Assembly: GCF_035514885.1 (NCBI RefSeq) | Contig: NZ_DATJCH010000010.1 | Span: 1 to 64,000 of the forward strand | Length of the DNA: 64,000 nt | Direction of reading: 5' to 3' | DNA from: Albibacterium sp035514885 | GTDB lineage: Bacteria; Bacteroidota; Bacteroidia; Sphingobacteriales; Sphingobacteriaceae | Shown here: positions 1 to 9,090 of the stretch, one piece after another | Position numbering within the stretch: the first letter of the stretch is position 1 | Layout: every line of letters starts with the position of its first letter | Program-made: the position numbers and the translations under genes | Notes under the pieces: model-generated | The model's database searches: none | Told to the model about the DNA's origin: nothing | What the model saw: only the letters and a program-made list of their open reading frames with translations

Positions 1-11
1 GATGATATTGT

Positions 12-353
12 CGGGGGGCTAAATATTTGATTCTTGACTTTGATTGAATACAAACTTTGAAAATGTTACATTGATTTAAGCAGAATATGTTGTAGAACCT
101 AGGGTTTATGTAATAGAAGTGGGTGTATATGTAATAGATAAACAATATCTTGATTGTGTTGATAATACTTATGACATTTATAGAAATCAAAAAAATATAA
201 TTATGAAAAAGAAGTTACAAAAGATTAGCATTGTTGTAGCAGCCATCGTCTTATTTGTTGGTGCAATGTTATTAAGTGTTAAGAAAAATGACCATGGTCA
301 ATGGAAAGTCGCAACAGTTAGTTCGTTTGCTCAGGGGGGAGGGGAGAGTGGAG
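12..353. repeat. Leader repeat, copy 1
   Basis: This block is nearly identical to positions 8753-9090. It contains about 190 bp of upstream DNA and the first 50 or so codons of a small exported peptide. Similarity starts near the left window edge and stops abruptly just after the Gly/Glu/Ser-rich end of the leader. Beyond that point the two coding sequences are unrelated. The layout suggests duplication or recombination of a promoter-plus-leader cassette onto different cores. Confidence 0.85.
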
Positions 354-553
354 GAGGAGAAGATGGAGGTGAGGAAGACGGAGTTAAATCTATTATTATA
401 TCAGATACTGGCACAACTACCGAGTGCATAGCGAACAAGGTACATAATGTAATTAGCTTCACTGTTATTTGTTTAGGTGATGGCAATTTGCAATGTGTTA
501 GTGGTGATTTCAACCGCTATGAGTCCACTGAATTTAGATGTGGTATTACTTAA
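203..553 (+). CDS. Leader-bearing exported small peptide, NVEALA-like (copy 1)
   Basis: This 116-residue protein has a basic start (MKKKLQK), one hydrophobic segment at about residues 8-24, then a linker ending VATVSSFAQG followed by a Gly/Glu-rich stretch. The rest is a core of about 65 residues with four cysteines. The layout resembles the Bacteroidota NVEALA small-protein family (short N-terminal membrane or signal segment, an alanine-containing motif before GES, Cys-bearing tail), but the assignment is by resemblance only. An in-frame start exists at 119, but I chose 203. In the second copy the upstream stretch is interrupted by a stop, while homology continues through this ATG. The function is unknown. 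Propeller lipoprotein genes are its usual neighbours in this window, although here an IS element intervenes. Confidence 0.7.
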   Translation: MKKKLQKISIVVAAIVLFVGAMLLSVKKNDHGQWKVATVSSFAQGGGESGGGEDGGEEDGVKSIIISDTGTTTECIANKVHNVISFTVICLGDGNLQCVSGDFNRYESTEFRCGIT

Positions 554-755
554 AATCTCTTATGAGATAAGCTGTCGACTTCAGAAATAACTTTAGCTTG
601 AAACTTTTGTATTATGTAGCATTGTTGTCCTCAAAAAGGTTCATCGTACTTTAGGACGGACATAATGCTTAAATATTGGAAGAGTGTTTTGATAGATTTG
701 TGGTAACAATTTATATGTCGACAGGATCATCTAGGTGCCACGGGACAATTTTTGA

Positions 756-764
756 ACTTAATTT
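756..764. repeat. Target-site duplication, left
   Basis: The 9-bp sequence ACTTAATTT directly precedes the left inverted repeat of the IS982-type element. It is repeated exactly at 1770-1778 just after the right inverted repeat. Confidence 0.85.
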
Positions 765-1769
765 ACCCGTTGGGTGAAATGAATTAGTTGAAAAAAGGTT
801 AGAAATAAACGAGAAAGATATTGGTCAAGATACTGAAATTCAGTATCTTGAAGTTGCAAAACAAACCAATATCATGTCAAATATAACTAATAATTATTTA
901 AAAGTTCTGGAAGTGATAAATTCTTTAAACATTGATTCAGGCTCTCTGGGTCGCATTGGAAGAAAGCCAAAGATGGCTGATATAGAGGTTGTTGCCCTGA
1001 GCCTAACAGCAGAATTCATGTCCATTGATAGTGAGAATGACTTGTTCAGACAGGTTTCCAGTTTACAAATACCTAACCTGATCGAGCGTAGTCAGTTTAA
1101 TAAAAGGCGCAGGAAACTGTTCGGCTTTTCCGAGACAATCCGATTGGCCATGGCTTCAAGATTTACAGAACTGGAAGATTATTTCATAGTGGACAGCATG
1201 CCTTTGGAAATCTGTAAAACAGCGCGGCAAAACCGTATAAGGGTCTGTAAAGAGAACTATGAGACAGCTCCTGAGAAAGGTTTCCGTGCTTCCAAGAACA
1301 CTTGGTTCTATGGCTATAAACTACATGGGGTATGTACCCTTTCCGGAGTTTTTCACTCGGTATTACGAAAGCAAACGTGCATGATGTGCACTATCTGCAG
1401 GATGTTAAACATCAACTCTCTGAATGTGTGCTTCTTGGAGACAAGGGGTATTTGTCTGCTGAACAGCAACTGGACCTTTTTGAATCTGCAAAGATTGTTC
1501 TGGAAACTCCCATGAGAATGAATCAAAAAGACTATAAAAAGCAACCCTACATTTTCAGGAAATCACGGAAAAGAATCGAAACACTATTCTCTCAACTATG
1601 CGACCAATTCATGATCAGACGAAATTATGCCAAAACATTTATGGGTTTCAAAACAAGAATTCTGGCAGAAATAACGGCAATGACCCTGGTTCAGTTTATG
1701 AATAAATTCATTTTTAACAGAAACATTAATAATATCAAAATTCAAATTGTTTAATTTCACCCAACGGGT
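765..1769 (+). mobile_element. IS982-family insertion sequence, about 1005 bp
   Basis: The ends are perfect 16-bp inverted repeats: ACCCGTTGGGTGAAAT at 765-780 and its reverse complement at 1754-1769. A 9-bp target duplication flanks the element. Its length and single transposase reading frame fit the IS982 family. The intact ends and exact target duplication point to a recent insertion, even though the transposase reading frame is broken. A truncated second copy lies at 3116-3481. Confidence 0.85.
874..1754 (+). pseudogene. IS982-type DDE transposase, frameshifted
   Basis: Two overlapping frames together encode one IS982-like transposase of about 290 residues. The N-terminal part ends at 1515 and includes the DSMPLEICKTARQNR region and FYGYKLHG, typical of the DDE core. 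The C-terminal part (1332-1754) continues with ITKANVHDVHYL, LLGDKGYLS and the RKRIETLFSQL region. The frames must join by a -1 shift near 1350-1362, around a run of five T residues. IS982 transposases are normally encoded in a single frame and the site is not a classical slippery heptamer, so a mutation is more likely than programmed frameshifting. If so, this copy could only be mobilised in trans. Confidence 0.8.
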
Positions 1770-1778
1770 ACTTAATTT
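1770..1778. repeat. Target-site duplication, right
   Basis: This is an exact copy of the 9 bp at 756-764, on the other side of the IS982-type element. Confidence 0.85.
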
Positions 1779-1974
1779 ATAATATAGTGTCTGGTTTTAA
1801 TAGTCTTTAACGCTCAGTGGTCAAGAATTCATCAACAATGTACTACGATCCACTTTTGAAACTCGCTTCGTACTGTCACCCTTTCGACAGTCCGACCACG
1901 CGGTAAATACGAAGTAAATAGTTCAAAATGATGGATCGAAGGCTTAATTCAACAAACACTAAAAACTAGCAATC

Positions 1975-3102
1975 ATGAAAACACCTATCTTTTTTTGTAT
2001 GTTAATCCTTTTGTTCCAAGCCTGTACCTCTCAGCTGGTGCATGTGGAAGAAGGAAAACAATTATTGAACCCACCGGCTGAACCCACCGAAGAGGGATAT
2101 TTCACGGATCATTTTGAAATCGCTGAGATTATACCGATTCAGACAAGCGAGGCTTTCCTGGTATCGGATATCAAAAGAGTTATCCGATACCAGGATAAAG
2201 TCATTCTGCTTTCAGGTAAGAACAACACCGTTTTTGTTATTAATGCTGACAATGGCCGCATTGAAACACACATCCACAAAATCGGCAAAGGTCCGGGAGA
2301 ATGGAGATTAATATTGGATATCGCATTTGATGAACAGTCCGAGCAGATATTGATTTACAACGATTACTCGAAACTTCTCACATTTGACCTTCAGGGACAA
2401 TTCCTGTCCGAATCAAACGTAGACGGCCTGTATGAGAACATCCATGTATACAACGAGGAAGTATTCTTCCATAATAAACTGGAAGGTTACTCCTGCTATC
2501 CTTACCTTATTGACGTATTAAATAGGAAGGATAACACATGGAGAGTGATTGGTCGCGATGAGAAAATAGATTTTCCCATAAGGGTTTCCGGAAGACAAAT
2601 GGTGAAGAGCAAACAATTGTGGTTCACTGCCCCGCTTGATTTCAACCTGTTCAGTTATGATAAGGAACAGATACGAACCCCGTATGAACTAGCTATTCCT
2701 GATGCCGGATTGGATGAGAATCTGATAAACAAAGCGACATCCAACCCGATGCTGTTTTTTGGGGAAGTAGCGAAGAATAACCTGATTTACAGCATTAATT
2801 CTATCCGGGAAACAAGTGATTATATTGTCTTCCACGCCAACCAAGGCGGTCTTTTTACCATCAACAAGAAGGAAAACGAGGTTCATTGGGATAAATCTGT
2901 GGAAGAACTGTCTTTACACATGAAGCTGACCTATTACCCGCATGATGGTGATGACGATAAAATAATGTTCATACTGCCGGCCGAAGCCTATACACAACAT
3001 GCCAAATCGAACCCGGGAAGTAGCGATAATTCGCTAGATGTCAAGGAATACGACAATCCTATTCTTATTTTTTATAAGCAGAAAAGCATTGTGGCTATAT
3101 AA
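1975..3102 (+). CDS. 6-bladed beta-propeller lipoprotein
   Basis: The 375-residue protein begins with a lipoprotein signal peptide (lipobox FQAC, Cys17) and is probably anchored in the outer or inner membrane facing the periplasm. The propeller signature IGKGPGEW lies near residue 105, and repeated beta-strand units such as FVINADNG and LLTFDLQGQFL follow. It ends with the motif DNPILIFY that recurs in the other propellers here. Its codon use and GC content look slightly higher than in the propellers at 6.7-12 kb, so it may have a separate origin. It lies between an intact and a truncated IS982 copy in the same orientation. The ligand is unknown. Confidence 0.8.
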   Translation: MKTPIFFCMLILLFQACTSQLVHVEEGKQLLNPPAEPTEEGYFTDHFEIAEIIPIQTSEAFLVSDIKRVIRYQDKVILLSGKNNTVFVINADNGRIETHIHKIGKGPGEWRLILDIAFDEQSEQILIYNDYSKLLTFDLQGQFLSESNVDGLYENIHVYNEEVFFHNKLEGYSCYPYLIDVLNRKDNTWRVIGRDEKIDFPIRVSGRQMVKSKQLWFTAPLDFNLFSYDKEQIRTPYELAIPDAGLDENLINKATSNPMLFFGEVAKNNLIYSINSIRETSDYIVFHANQGGLFTINKKENEVHWDKSVEELSLHMKLTYYPHDGDDDKIMFILPAEAYTQHAKSNPGSSDNSLDVKEYDNPILIFYKQKSIVAI

Positions 3103-3115
3103 AGCCAAGGTAACT

Positions 3116-3481
3116 ATGTTAAACATCAACTATCTGAATGTGTGCTTCTTGGAGATAAGGGGTATTGGTCAGCTGAGCAGCAATAGGATCTTTTTGAGTC
3201 GGCGAATATTGTCTTGGAGACTCCAATGAGAACAAATCAAAGGAATATAAAAAGCAGCCTAATATTTTCAGGAAATCACGGAAAAGAATTGAGACATTGT
3301 TCTCTCAACTATACGACCAGTTCATGATCAGAAGGAATTATGCCAAAACCTTTAGCGGATTCAAAACAAGAATACTGGCGAAATAACAGCCATGACTTTG
3401 ATCCAGTATATGAACAAGTTTGTATTCGACAGGAACATTAACAACATTAAAATTCAAATCATTTAATTTCACCCAACGGGT
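3116..3481 (+). mobile_element. Truncated IS982 remnant (3' end)
   Basis: This stretch aligns with 1402-1769 of the intact element, with many substitutions and small indels, and ends in the same right inverted repeat (ATTTCACCCAACGGGT at 3466-3481). The 5' two thirds and the left end are missing. The reading frame is broken by several stops. It is older than the upstream copy. Confidence 0.85.
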
Positions 3482-3672
3482 TGTTATTTATATTTATTAA
3501 TTATTGTTTTACTTGAAAATCTTACTAAATACATATACATTGAAAAGAGAGATTTTAATTTTTAATTTAGAATAAAAGATAAGTTTGTTTGTAAACTTTG
3601 AGAAGCTATCCACGGTCACCAATTACGCTTATTGGTTATAACAAAATATATTCTAATATACCAACATCATAA

Positions 3673-6303
3673 ATGAAAAATAAAAGCAAATTCCTCATTT
3701 ATTTCCTGTTATTATTATTTGGCTGCACTACCGATCGTGCCACTTACGTCGTCGACCAAATAGGGGACGAAGGGATTATCATAAAAAACTGGCATGTGGT
3801 AGGGCCTTTTGAGAGTAACGATGATGAGATTGGATTAGAGACAAATTATCTCCCTAACTTTGATAAAGAGGAGAATATTGGGTACGATCAATTAAAAAAG
3901 TTGGCTGGTCAACCGGCTGAAATAGGAGATACAATAATTGTTGATTTCAACAAAATATTTTACATCAAAGATGATGATTCGCCCCATGCCGTGGCGTATG
4001 CGGGCTGTATAATAAAATCATCCCGTAGCCAAACATTGAAACTAAACTTTTCGAGTGATGATGGTTCGAAAATCTGGTTAAATCAAAAGCATATTTTTAC
4101 GGATGAGAGAGGATCAGCGATCTATCCGTATCATAATTATATAGACCTCCCTCTTGAACAAGGTGAAAATTTTCTATTGGTTAAAGTGGCAAATACAGGG
4201 GGCGGATGGGCTATGTTTGCCGCCATAGAAAAAGAATCCAAGGAAAACATAAGACGCCATAAAAGGAATTTTGAGCTACAGTTCGGCAACGTGTTCCTAT
4301 CCGAAAATATTATTGAAAATGACACTCTTAGTCTTTCTGGAGGTATTCCGGAACATACGTATAAACTTGAAGTTTTAGGGGTGCAAAATCTCGTCTTTGA
4401 TATAACTCCCAATCAGAATATAAACATTGGAAATCTACCAGATGGTTTTTATAAGACGGTACTTTATACTCCCACAGATACCTTTACAAATAGAATCTAT
4501 AAAACAAAAGATTTTACACGTGATTTTGAACGACTGATAACCAATGTACAAAGTTTACCTCATGGGATGGAAAACGAAAATGTTAAAGCCCTATTGCATA
4601 GGTATAACATTTTGATGAAGCCCGGAAATTTACCGAAAGAATGGTTTTTAATAAGAAATTGGGACAGACGCATGCTATTCGTGTTTGATAATTTGGAAAA
4701 GGAATACGCGCTCATGAGCAACCAAAGTAAAGAAGGAGATGATGCGGGAACCCTGTTGAAATCCTATCGCTCTAAAATCGATGACGGTAGCCAATATTAT
4801 ACCTTACACGTTCCAGAAAATTATGATAAGAATGTTCCCATTCCATTGGTAATCGAGGTATCAACGATTATGAAATGGTTTCCTTCGCAAGTAGAGACCA
4901 ATCGTTTCGCAAACATTGATTTGATAGACAACTTTGCTGATATGGCAAATAAATACAACATGATTGTGGCGGAGCCCGGCAACAGAACGGTAGACAAGCC
5001 TAATTATAACAATATTGATGTAACAGATCTATGGGAAACTATTAATGATATAAAAAAGGCATACAATATTGATACAACCCGCTTGTTTTTAAGAGGAGCA
5101 TGCAGGGCAGGTTACGAAGCGCTGAAAATGGCGGTAAAATATCCTGATAAGTTTGCGGCTATAGCTATTGTTGCTCCAGAGATTATCCCGGATGACAAAT
5201 CGGAGGAAAACATCTGGCAGCATGCTAACAATCCACTCAATTTTTTGAAAAATATTCAAAGTATGCCTTTTTTGAATATCCATAGCGTTTTAGATACCCA
5301 TAGTCCGATTTCCTCAAGCGATCGATTGAATAAATTGGTAACGAAGGCTGGGTTAACGCATTTTTCATACAGAAAACTGTACACCGAGTTTAATACTTTT
5401 TACTCGGCGGAATATATGGATGAGATGTTTCATTTTTTCAGTGAGTCGCCCAGGCTAAAACAGCCGTTATCTGTTAAGTTTTCAACTGATCAACTGAAGT
5501 ACAACCGATCTTTTTGGATCGAGATCAACCATATCGTTGCCAATAAAACCGCAAATATAGAAGCCAGGCTCGAGGGAAATTCCTTGTTCATCAACCATAC
5601 AAATATAGTAAGCTACACGGTGGATCTCTCAAATCTACCCTATGATGGAAATACGCCATTGACGATCTATGACAACGGGGAAAAGGTGCCTTTGAATAAA
5701 ACCCACCATAGTAAAGTCACCCTACCTATAGATTTTGTGTCAAATGGCAAAAGCTATAAGAATACCAGAATTGAGGGGCCTTTTGCCCATATCTTCCATA
5801 ATGCCTTTATAGTTGTCCAGGGGACATCGGGTACTCCTGAGGAGTCGACAAAAATAAACGACGTCATAGAAAAACTTAACACGGATTGGCAGTATCGTTA
5901 TTATACTGATTTTAGGATAAAGCCTGATACAGTACTCACGGAAGAGGATTTGGCAAACTTCAACCTCATATTAGTAGGTTCCACGAATTCTAATCAGGTG
6001 ATTAAAAAAATGATTGCAGACCTTCCGATTACGGTCGATAATGAATCTATTTCTATCGGAAATGAAACAATGCAAGGGCAGAATTTAGGTTATTATTTGA
6101 TCTATCCAAACCCGTCTAATCATCAAAGATATGTCGCAGTTTTGGGATCCAATAATCCTAGAACTTTCAATATTTGGCCGGAAAGAAACAATGTTACTGT
6201 CTTTCAAGATGTATCTGACTTCGGTTGGTATGATTATAAAATTTGGGATAATGCATCTCCATCAAAAAACAGATCAGGATATTTTAATGAACAATGGGAA
6301 TAA
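3673..6303 (+). CDS. Large lipoprotein with alpha/beta-hydrolase (prolyl-oligopeptidase-like) domain
   Basis: The 876-residue protein has a lipoprotein signal (lipobox LFGC, Cys18). Residues of about 35-200 look like a beta-sandwich binding domain (WHVVGPF near the start, SSDDGSKIWLNQ later). Residues of about 370-600 form an alpha/beta-hydrolase fold with YTLHVPENYD and the nucleophile-elbow region RGACRAGYEALKMAVKYPD. At the elbow the usual GxSxGG is GACRAG, so the catalytic Ser position is Cys477. The expected acid may be the Asp in SVLDTHSP, but no His is evident where the triad His is expected. The C-terminal third carries a LVGSTNSNQVIKK segment seen in secreted Bacteroidota peptidase-like proteins. 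It may be a pseudo-enzyme or a Cys-hydrolase. It stands alone between propeller genes. Confidence 0.65.
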   Translation: MKNKSKFLIYFLLLLFGCTTDRATYVVDQIGDEGIIIKNWHVVGPFESNDDEIGLETNYLPNFDKEENIGYDQLKKLAGQPAEIGDTIIVDFNKIFYIKDDDSPHAVAYAGCIIKSSRSQTLKLNFSSDDGSKIWLNQKHIFTDERGSAIYPYHNYIDLPLEQGENFLLVKVANTGGGWAMFAAIEKESKENIRRHKRNFELQFGNVFLSENIIENDTLSLSGGIPEHTYKLEVLGVQNLVFDITPNQNINIGNLPDGFYKTVLYTPTDTFTNRIYKTKDFTRDFERLITNVQSLPHGMENENVKALLHRYNILMKPGNLPKEWFLIRNWDRRMLFVFDNLEKEYALMSNQSKEGDDAGTLLKSYRSKIDDGSQYYTLHVPENYDKNVPIPLVIEVSTIMKWFPSQVETNRFANIDLIDNFADMANKYNMIVAEPGNRTVDKPNYNNIDVTDLWETINDIKKAYNIDTTRLFLRGACRAGYEALKMAVKYPDKFAAIAIVAPEIIPDDKSEENIWQHANNPLNFLKNIQSMPFLNIHSVLDTHSPISSSDRLNKLVTKAGLTHFSYRKLYTEFNTFYSAEYMDEMFHFFSESPRLKQPLSVKFSTDQLKYNRSFWIEINHIVANKTANIEARLEGNSLFINHTNIVSYTVDLSNLPYDGNTPLTIYDNGEKVPLNKTHHSKVTLPIDFVSNGKSYKNTRIEGPFAHIFHNAFIVVQGTSGTPEESTKINDVIEKLNTDWQYRYYTDFRIKPDTVLTEEDLANFNLILVGSTNSNQVIKKMIADLPITVDNESISIGNETMQGQNLGYYLIYPNPSNHQRYVAVLGSNNPRTFNIWPERNNVTVFQDVSDFGWYDYKIWDNASPSKNRSGYFNEQWE

Positions 6304-6312
6304 TCCACAAAT

Positions 6313-6338
6313 TGCTTATTAAACTATTCTAATAAGCA
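6313..6338 (+). terminator. Hairpin after hydrolase lipoprotein
   Basis: A 9-bp perfect stem (TGCTTATTA and TAATAAGCA) with an 8-nt loop lies 10 bp after the stop codon at 6303. There is no strong T-run, so it is either a weak terminator or an mRNA 3' end. Confidence 0.45.
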
Positions 6339-6713
6339 TTGGTTTCTGAGTTTAGTTTAAAAAGAAAAGTTGGGCAATAGAGAGAATTCCATATCAACGT
6401 ATTTCAGCTCAATACAAATCTACTGGGAGCTTTATTATGCACTCCGCAAACTTACCTTATATGATTTTAATAAAATGGAAAAATTGAACTACATTGGAAT
6501 TTAATTAATAATGGATTATGATATGGAAACAGGAAGCCCAAAATTAGTTATAGAGGGACTTGACAAGGTATCGATAGTTAACTTATGTGAAACTTATGAC
6601 AGGAGTGTTCTTTTACTAACTCAGTGTTTAATTACTGTAGTGGGGCGATTAGTTGTAGAGTAAAATTTGATTAGTTGCGAGGTAAATATATTAAGTGTAT
6701 TTTTTATTGAATA
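6339..6713 (+). other. Intergenic stretch with one small open frame
   Basis: The only notable content is a 50-codon open frame at 6511-6663 (starts MDYDMETGSPKL) with no recognisable domain, signal or neighbour relation. I do not support it as a gene. The rest shows no tRNA, repeat or leader-like sequence. Transcription of the propeller at 6714 may start here. Confidence 0.3.
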
Positions 6714-7992
6714 ATGATGAACCAGATAAAATATTTTTTATATGTAATCTTGATTTTTTTCTTTAGTTTTTGTAGTGAAAGAAGCTCAGTTCATGAGCAA
6801 GAAGAAGAAGAAGAAGCTGAATTAGGATCCTATGAAATTATATCATTTGATCCACAACCTTTGGTTGATCCGAGTGAGATTTCGTATAACTTGGAAAATA
6901 TTGAATTTGTAAGATTGAGTAACGATTCCAATGATGGTGGATGAAATAAGTAATATAATTATCAATGACTCTCTTATCTATGTTATAGATAATTTTAGGA
7001 GTAATTCAGTTAGCATATTTGATAAGAAAGGTGCATTTATTAGAAAACTTAATAAAATAGGGAATGCTCCAGATGAGTATACATCGATAAACGATGTAAG
7101 AATTGATAAAGGTACTGGAAATATTGAGTTATTGGCAAATTCGAGTCAAAAGCTAATTAAGTATGATATTAATGGTGAATTTATCGAATATAAAAATTTA
7201 TCAACACCTGGACTTTTTAGTTTTCACCAATTAGGGAATCATTATTACTTTTATAAGGGCTTACAAGTAGATGAGGAAGATATAAAGGATGGAAGGGGAT
7301 TCCGGTTGACAAGGGCAAATGTGGAAACACCAGATAAGATAGAACAGAGGTATCTGCCTTTTTATTTTGACGATATACATACACCTACGTCTACGGTGAA
7401 CTTTGTTAATATTAGAGATATACCTAATACAAATGATACATTGGTGCTTTTTGATCAAATTACGGATGAAGTGTTGAGTATAACACAAGATGGTATCCAA
7501 TCAAGGTATTTATTGGAGTTTGAAGGAGAGCAAGGTAAAAAGTCAATTATTTTCAATGATCCATCTATTAGTAATAAGTCAGAAGTAATAAAAAGTGATC
7601 GATTAACCTATTTGTTGGATTGGCTAGAAAATGATCAATATATAATAATAGAGTATAGTTATTTTTCAATTAAGCATAAACAAAGATTTGTTAGCAAGGC
7701 ATTATTTAATAAAAACACAAAACAAATTTCAATTTTTCAGGACTATTCTAAATTTATGGTAATGCTTGATGGAATTTTTTGGGATTTAGGCAAATACTCT
7801 ATGTATATAACGAATTCTGGCAAGTATGTATGTGTTTTACATCCGGTTGATTTAATTAGTAAAATTGCTGCTGAGAAGCAGAATAATTCTTCGGATGGGA
7901 CTTTCAATGAGCTTGTTAAAAAGTATAAACTTGAAAATATTACGGAAAGCGATAATCCGATTTTGATGATATTTAATTTTTCTAAAAACTGA
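6714..7992 (+). pseudogene. 6-bladed beta-propeller lipoprotein, frameshifted
   Basis: The first frame (6714-6944) gives a lipoprotein signal (Cys20), a Glu-rich stretch and the conserved ENIEFVRLSND strand. It then stops. A second frame (from 6919, annotated start 6931, to 7992) continues at once with VDEISNIIINDSLIYVIDN, the propeller motif GNAPDEYTSINDV and the terminal DNPILMIF. The two halves match successive parts of the intact paralogues, so they are one gene with a frameshift between 6919 and 6941. No homopolymer lies at the site. It could be decay or an assembly error. Two separately translated products are unlikely because the second half lacks a signal peptide. Confidence 0.75.
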
Positions 7993-7999
7993 AGTCATA

Positions 8000-8331
8000 A
8001 TGATAATAAAATATATATATATAGTTTGTTTTTATTTGTGATACTTGTTCTTGTCTCTATTTCTTGCAATTGGAGAACTACTCCTGAGTTTAGTGAGGAG
8101 TATATTAAGAATTTGTTTATCCAAGTTAAGAAAAGGGAAATACATAACAATGATCTTTTAATGCAATCCTATGAAGATGATGGGAGAAGTATTAATGTTT
8201 CTTTTGTCCCTGAAAATGATAATCTTATTGTTTTTAAATATTCTATCTCTGTCAAAAGTCCATTTTGTGAGACAGTTCCAGATGCTTCATTACATCATTG
8301 TTGGCCTTTATGGCGATCGGTTGGTACGTAG
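8000..8331 (+). pseudogene. Small lipoprotein remnant with TA-repeat frameshift and truncated C-terminus
   Basis: An ATG at 8000 reads into a (TA)6 tract at 8012-8023 and stops at 8041. With one TA unit fewer it would read straight into a lipoprotein signal (LVLVSISC) followed by about 65 residues with no recognised domain. In the present state only a TTG at 8026 starts that frame, and the resulting signal lacks the usual basic N-terminus. The last 20 or so codons lie on top of a tyrosine-recombinase relic on the other strand, so the original C-terminus has probably been lost. It lies 7 bp after the stop of the propeller gene and was probably cotranscribed with it. Confidence 0.45.
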
Positions 8332-8525
8332 TCCTTAAAAATCCGAATTGAGTGATGAATGATAATCCAATTCGGAAAGATAGATATCAGACTTCTTGAA
8401 TTGCTTGACATTAAACTCTTTCAGATGCTTCTCAATAATAATTCTTCATAGTATCTTCGGCTAATACCTTAATCATGGGCACGTTGTGGTACTCAATTAG
8501 TGATCGATGAGTATTTTCCAGTCAA
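8268..8525 (-). pseudogene. Tyrosine recombinase (integrase) N-terminal relic
   Basis: On the minus strand three frame segments join to a typical Bacteroidota integrase N-terminal SAM-like domain: HRSLIEYHNVPMIKVLAEDT, then EKHLKEFNVKQFKKSDIYL with SELDYH, then FITQFGFLRTTY and NNDVMKHLE. The order and spacing match the family, including the Asn-Asn-x-x-Met-Lys-His core that precedes the catalytic domain. At least two frameshifts and a stop interrupt it, and the catalytic domain is absent. It is evidence of a past integrative element. Confidence 0.7.
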
Positions 8526-8752
8526 CTATCCCGAGATACTTTTTAAATTGACCATACGTAATATTGTTTTCCCTCAGGATTCATTAAATTATCGCAATCG
8601 ATAATAATCAACAGAGCTTATTTAAAAATGATTCATAAAAAGGAGAAAAAGGTAGAGTTGAATTTTAAAGTTAAAAGCTTTCTTTTACTATTCAGAAATA
8701 GGAACTTAGAGTCTTTTGGAAACATAAAGTCAAAAGGATGAGATGCGATTCT
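8526..8752. other. Intergenic stretch between integrase relic and leader repeat
   Basis: I see no gene here that I can support. A 37-codon open frame at 8628-8741 is Lys/Phe-rich and without features. The sequence is very AT-rich and separates the recombinase relic from the second leader repeat. Confidence 0.4.
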
Positions 8753-9090
8753 CAGGGGACTAAATATTTGATTCTTGACTTTGATTTGAATACAAACTTT
8801 GAAAATGTTACATTGATTTATGTAGAATATGTAATAGAACCCAAGGTTTATAGAATAGAAGTGGGTGTATATGTAATAGATAAGTAATATCTTGATTGTG
8901 TTGATAATACTGATGATATTTATATAAAAAAATATAATTATGAAGAAGAAGTTACAAAAGATTAGCATTGCTGTTGCAGCTGTCGTCTTATTTATTGGTG
9001 TAATGTTATTAAGTGTTAAGAAAAATGACCATGGTCAATGGAAAGTCGCAACAGTTAGTTCGTTTGCTCAGGGGGGAGGGGAGAGTGGAG
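8753..9090. repeat. Leader repeat, copy 2
   Basis: This is the second copy of the block at 12-353, with scattered substitutions in the non-coding part and almost none in the leader codons. Homology ends at GAGAGTGGAG (9081-9090), exactly where the peptide core begins. Downstream DNA is unrelated to copy 1. Confidence 0.85.

Noticed and set aside
119..202. Longer start for the first leader peptide
   Set aside because: The equivalent stretch in the second copy contains an in-frame stop, and its ATG aligns with 203.
331..513. Proline-rich minus-strand frame
   Set aside because: It is the reverse of the Gly/Glu-rich codons of the leader peptide and has no start context or features.
1350..1362. 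Programmed -1 frameshift in the IS982 transposase
   Set aside because: There is no classical slippery heptamer or downstream structure, and the family normally uses one frame, so mutation is preferred.
8633..8968. Minus-strand hydrophobic frame of 111 codons
   Set aside because: It is Ile/Phe/Tyr-rich purely because the DNA is AT-rich, and it overlaps the leader repeat on the other strand.
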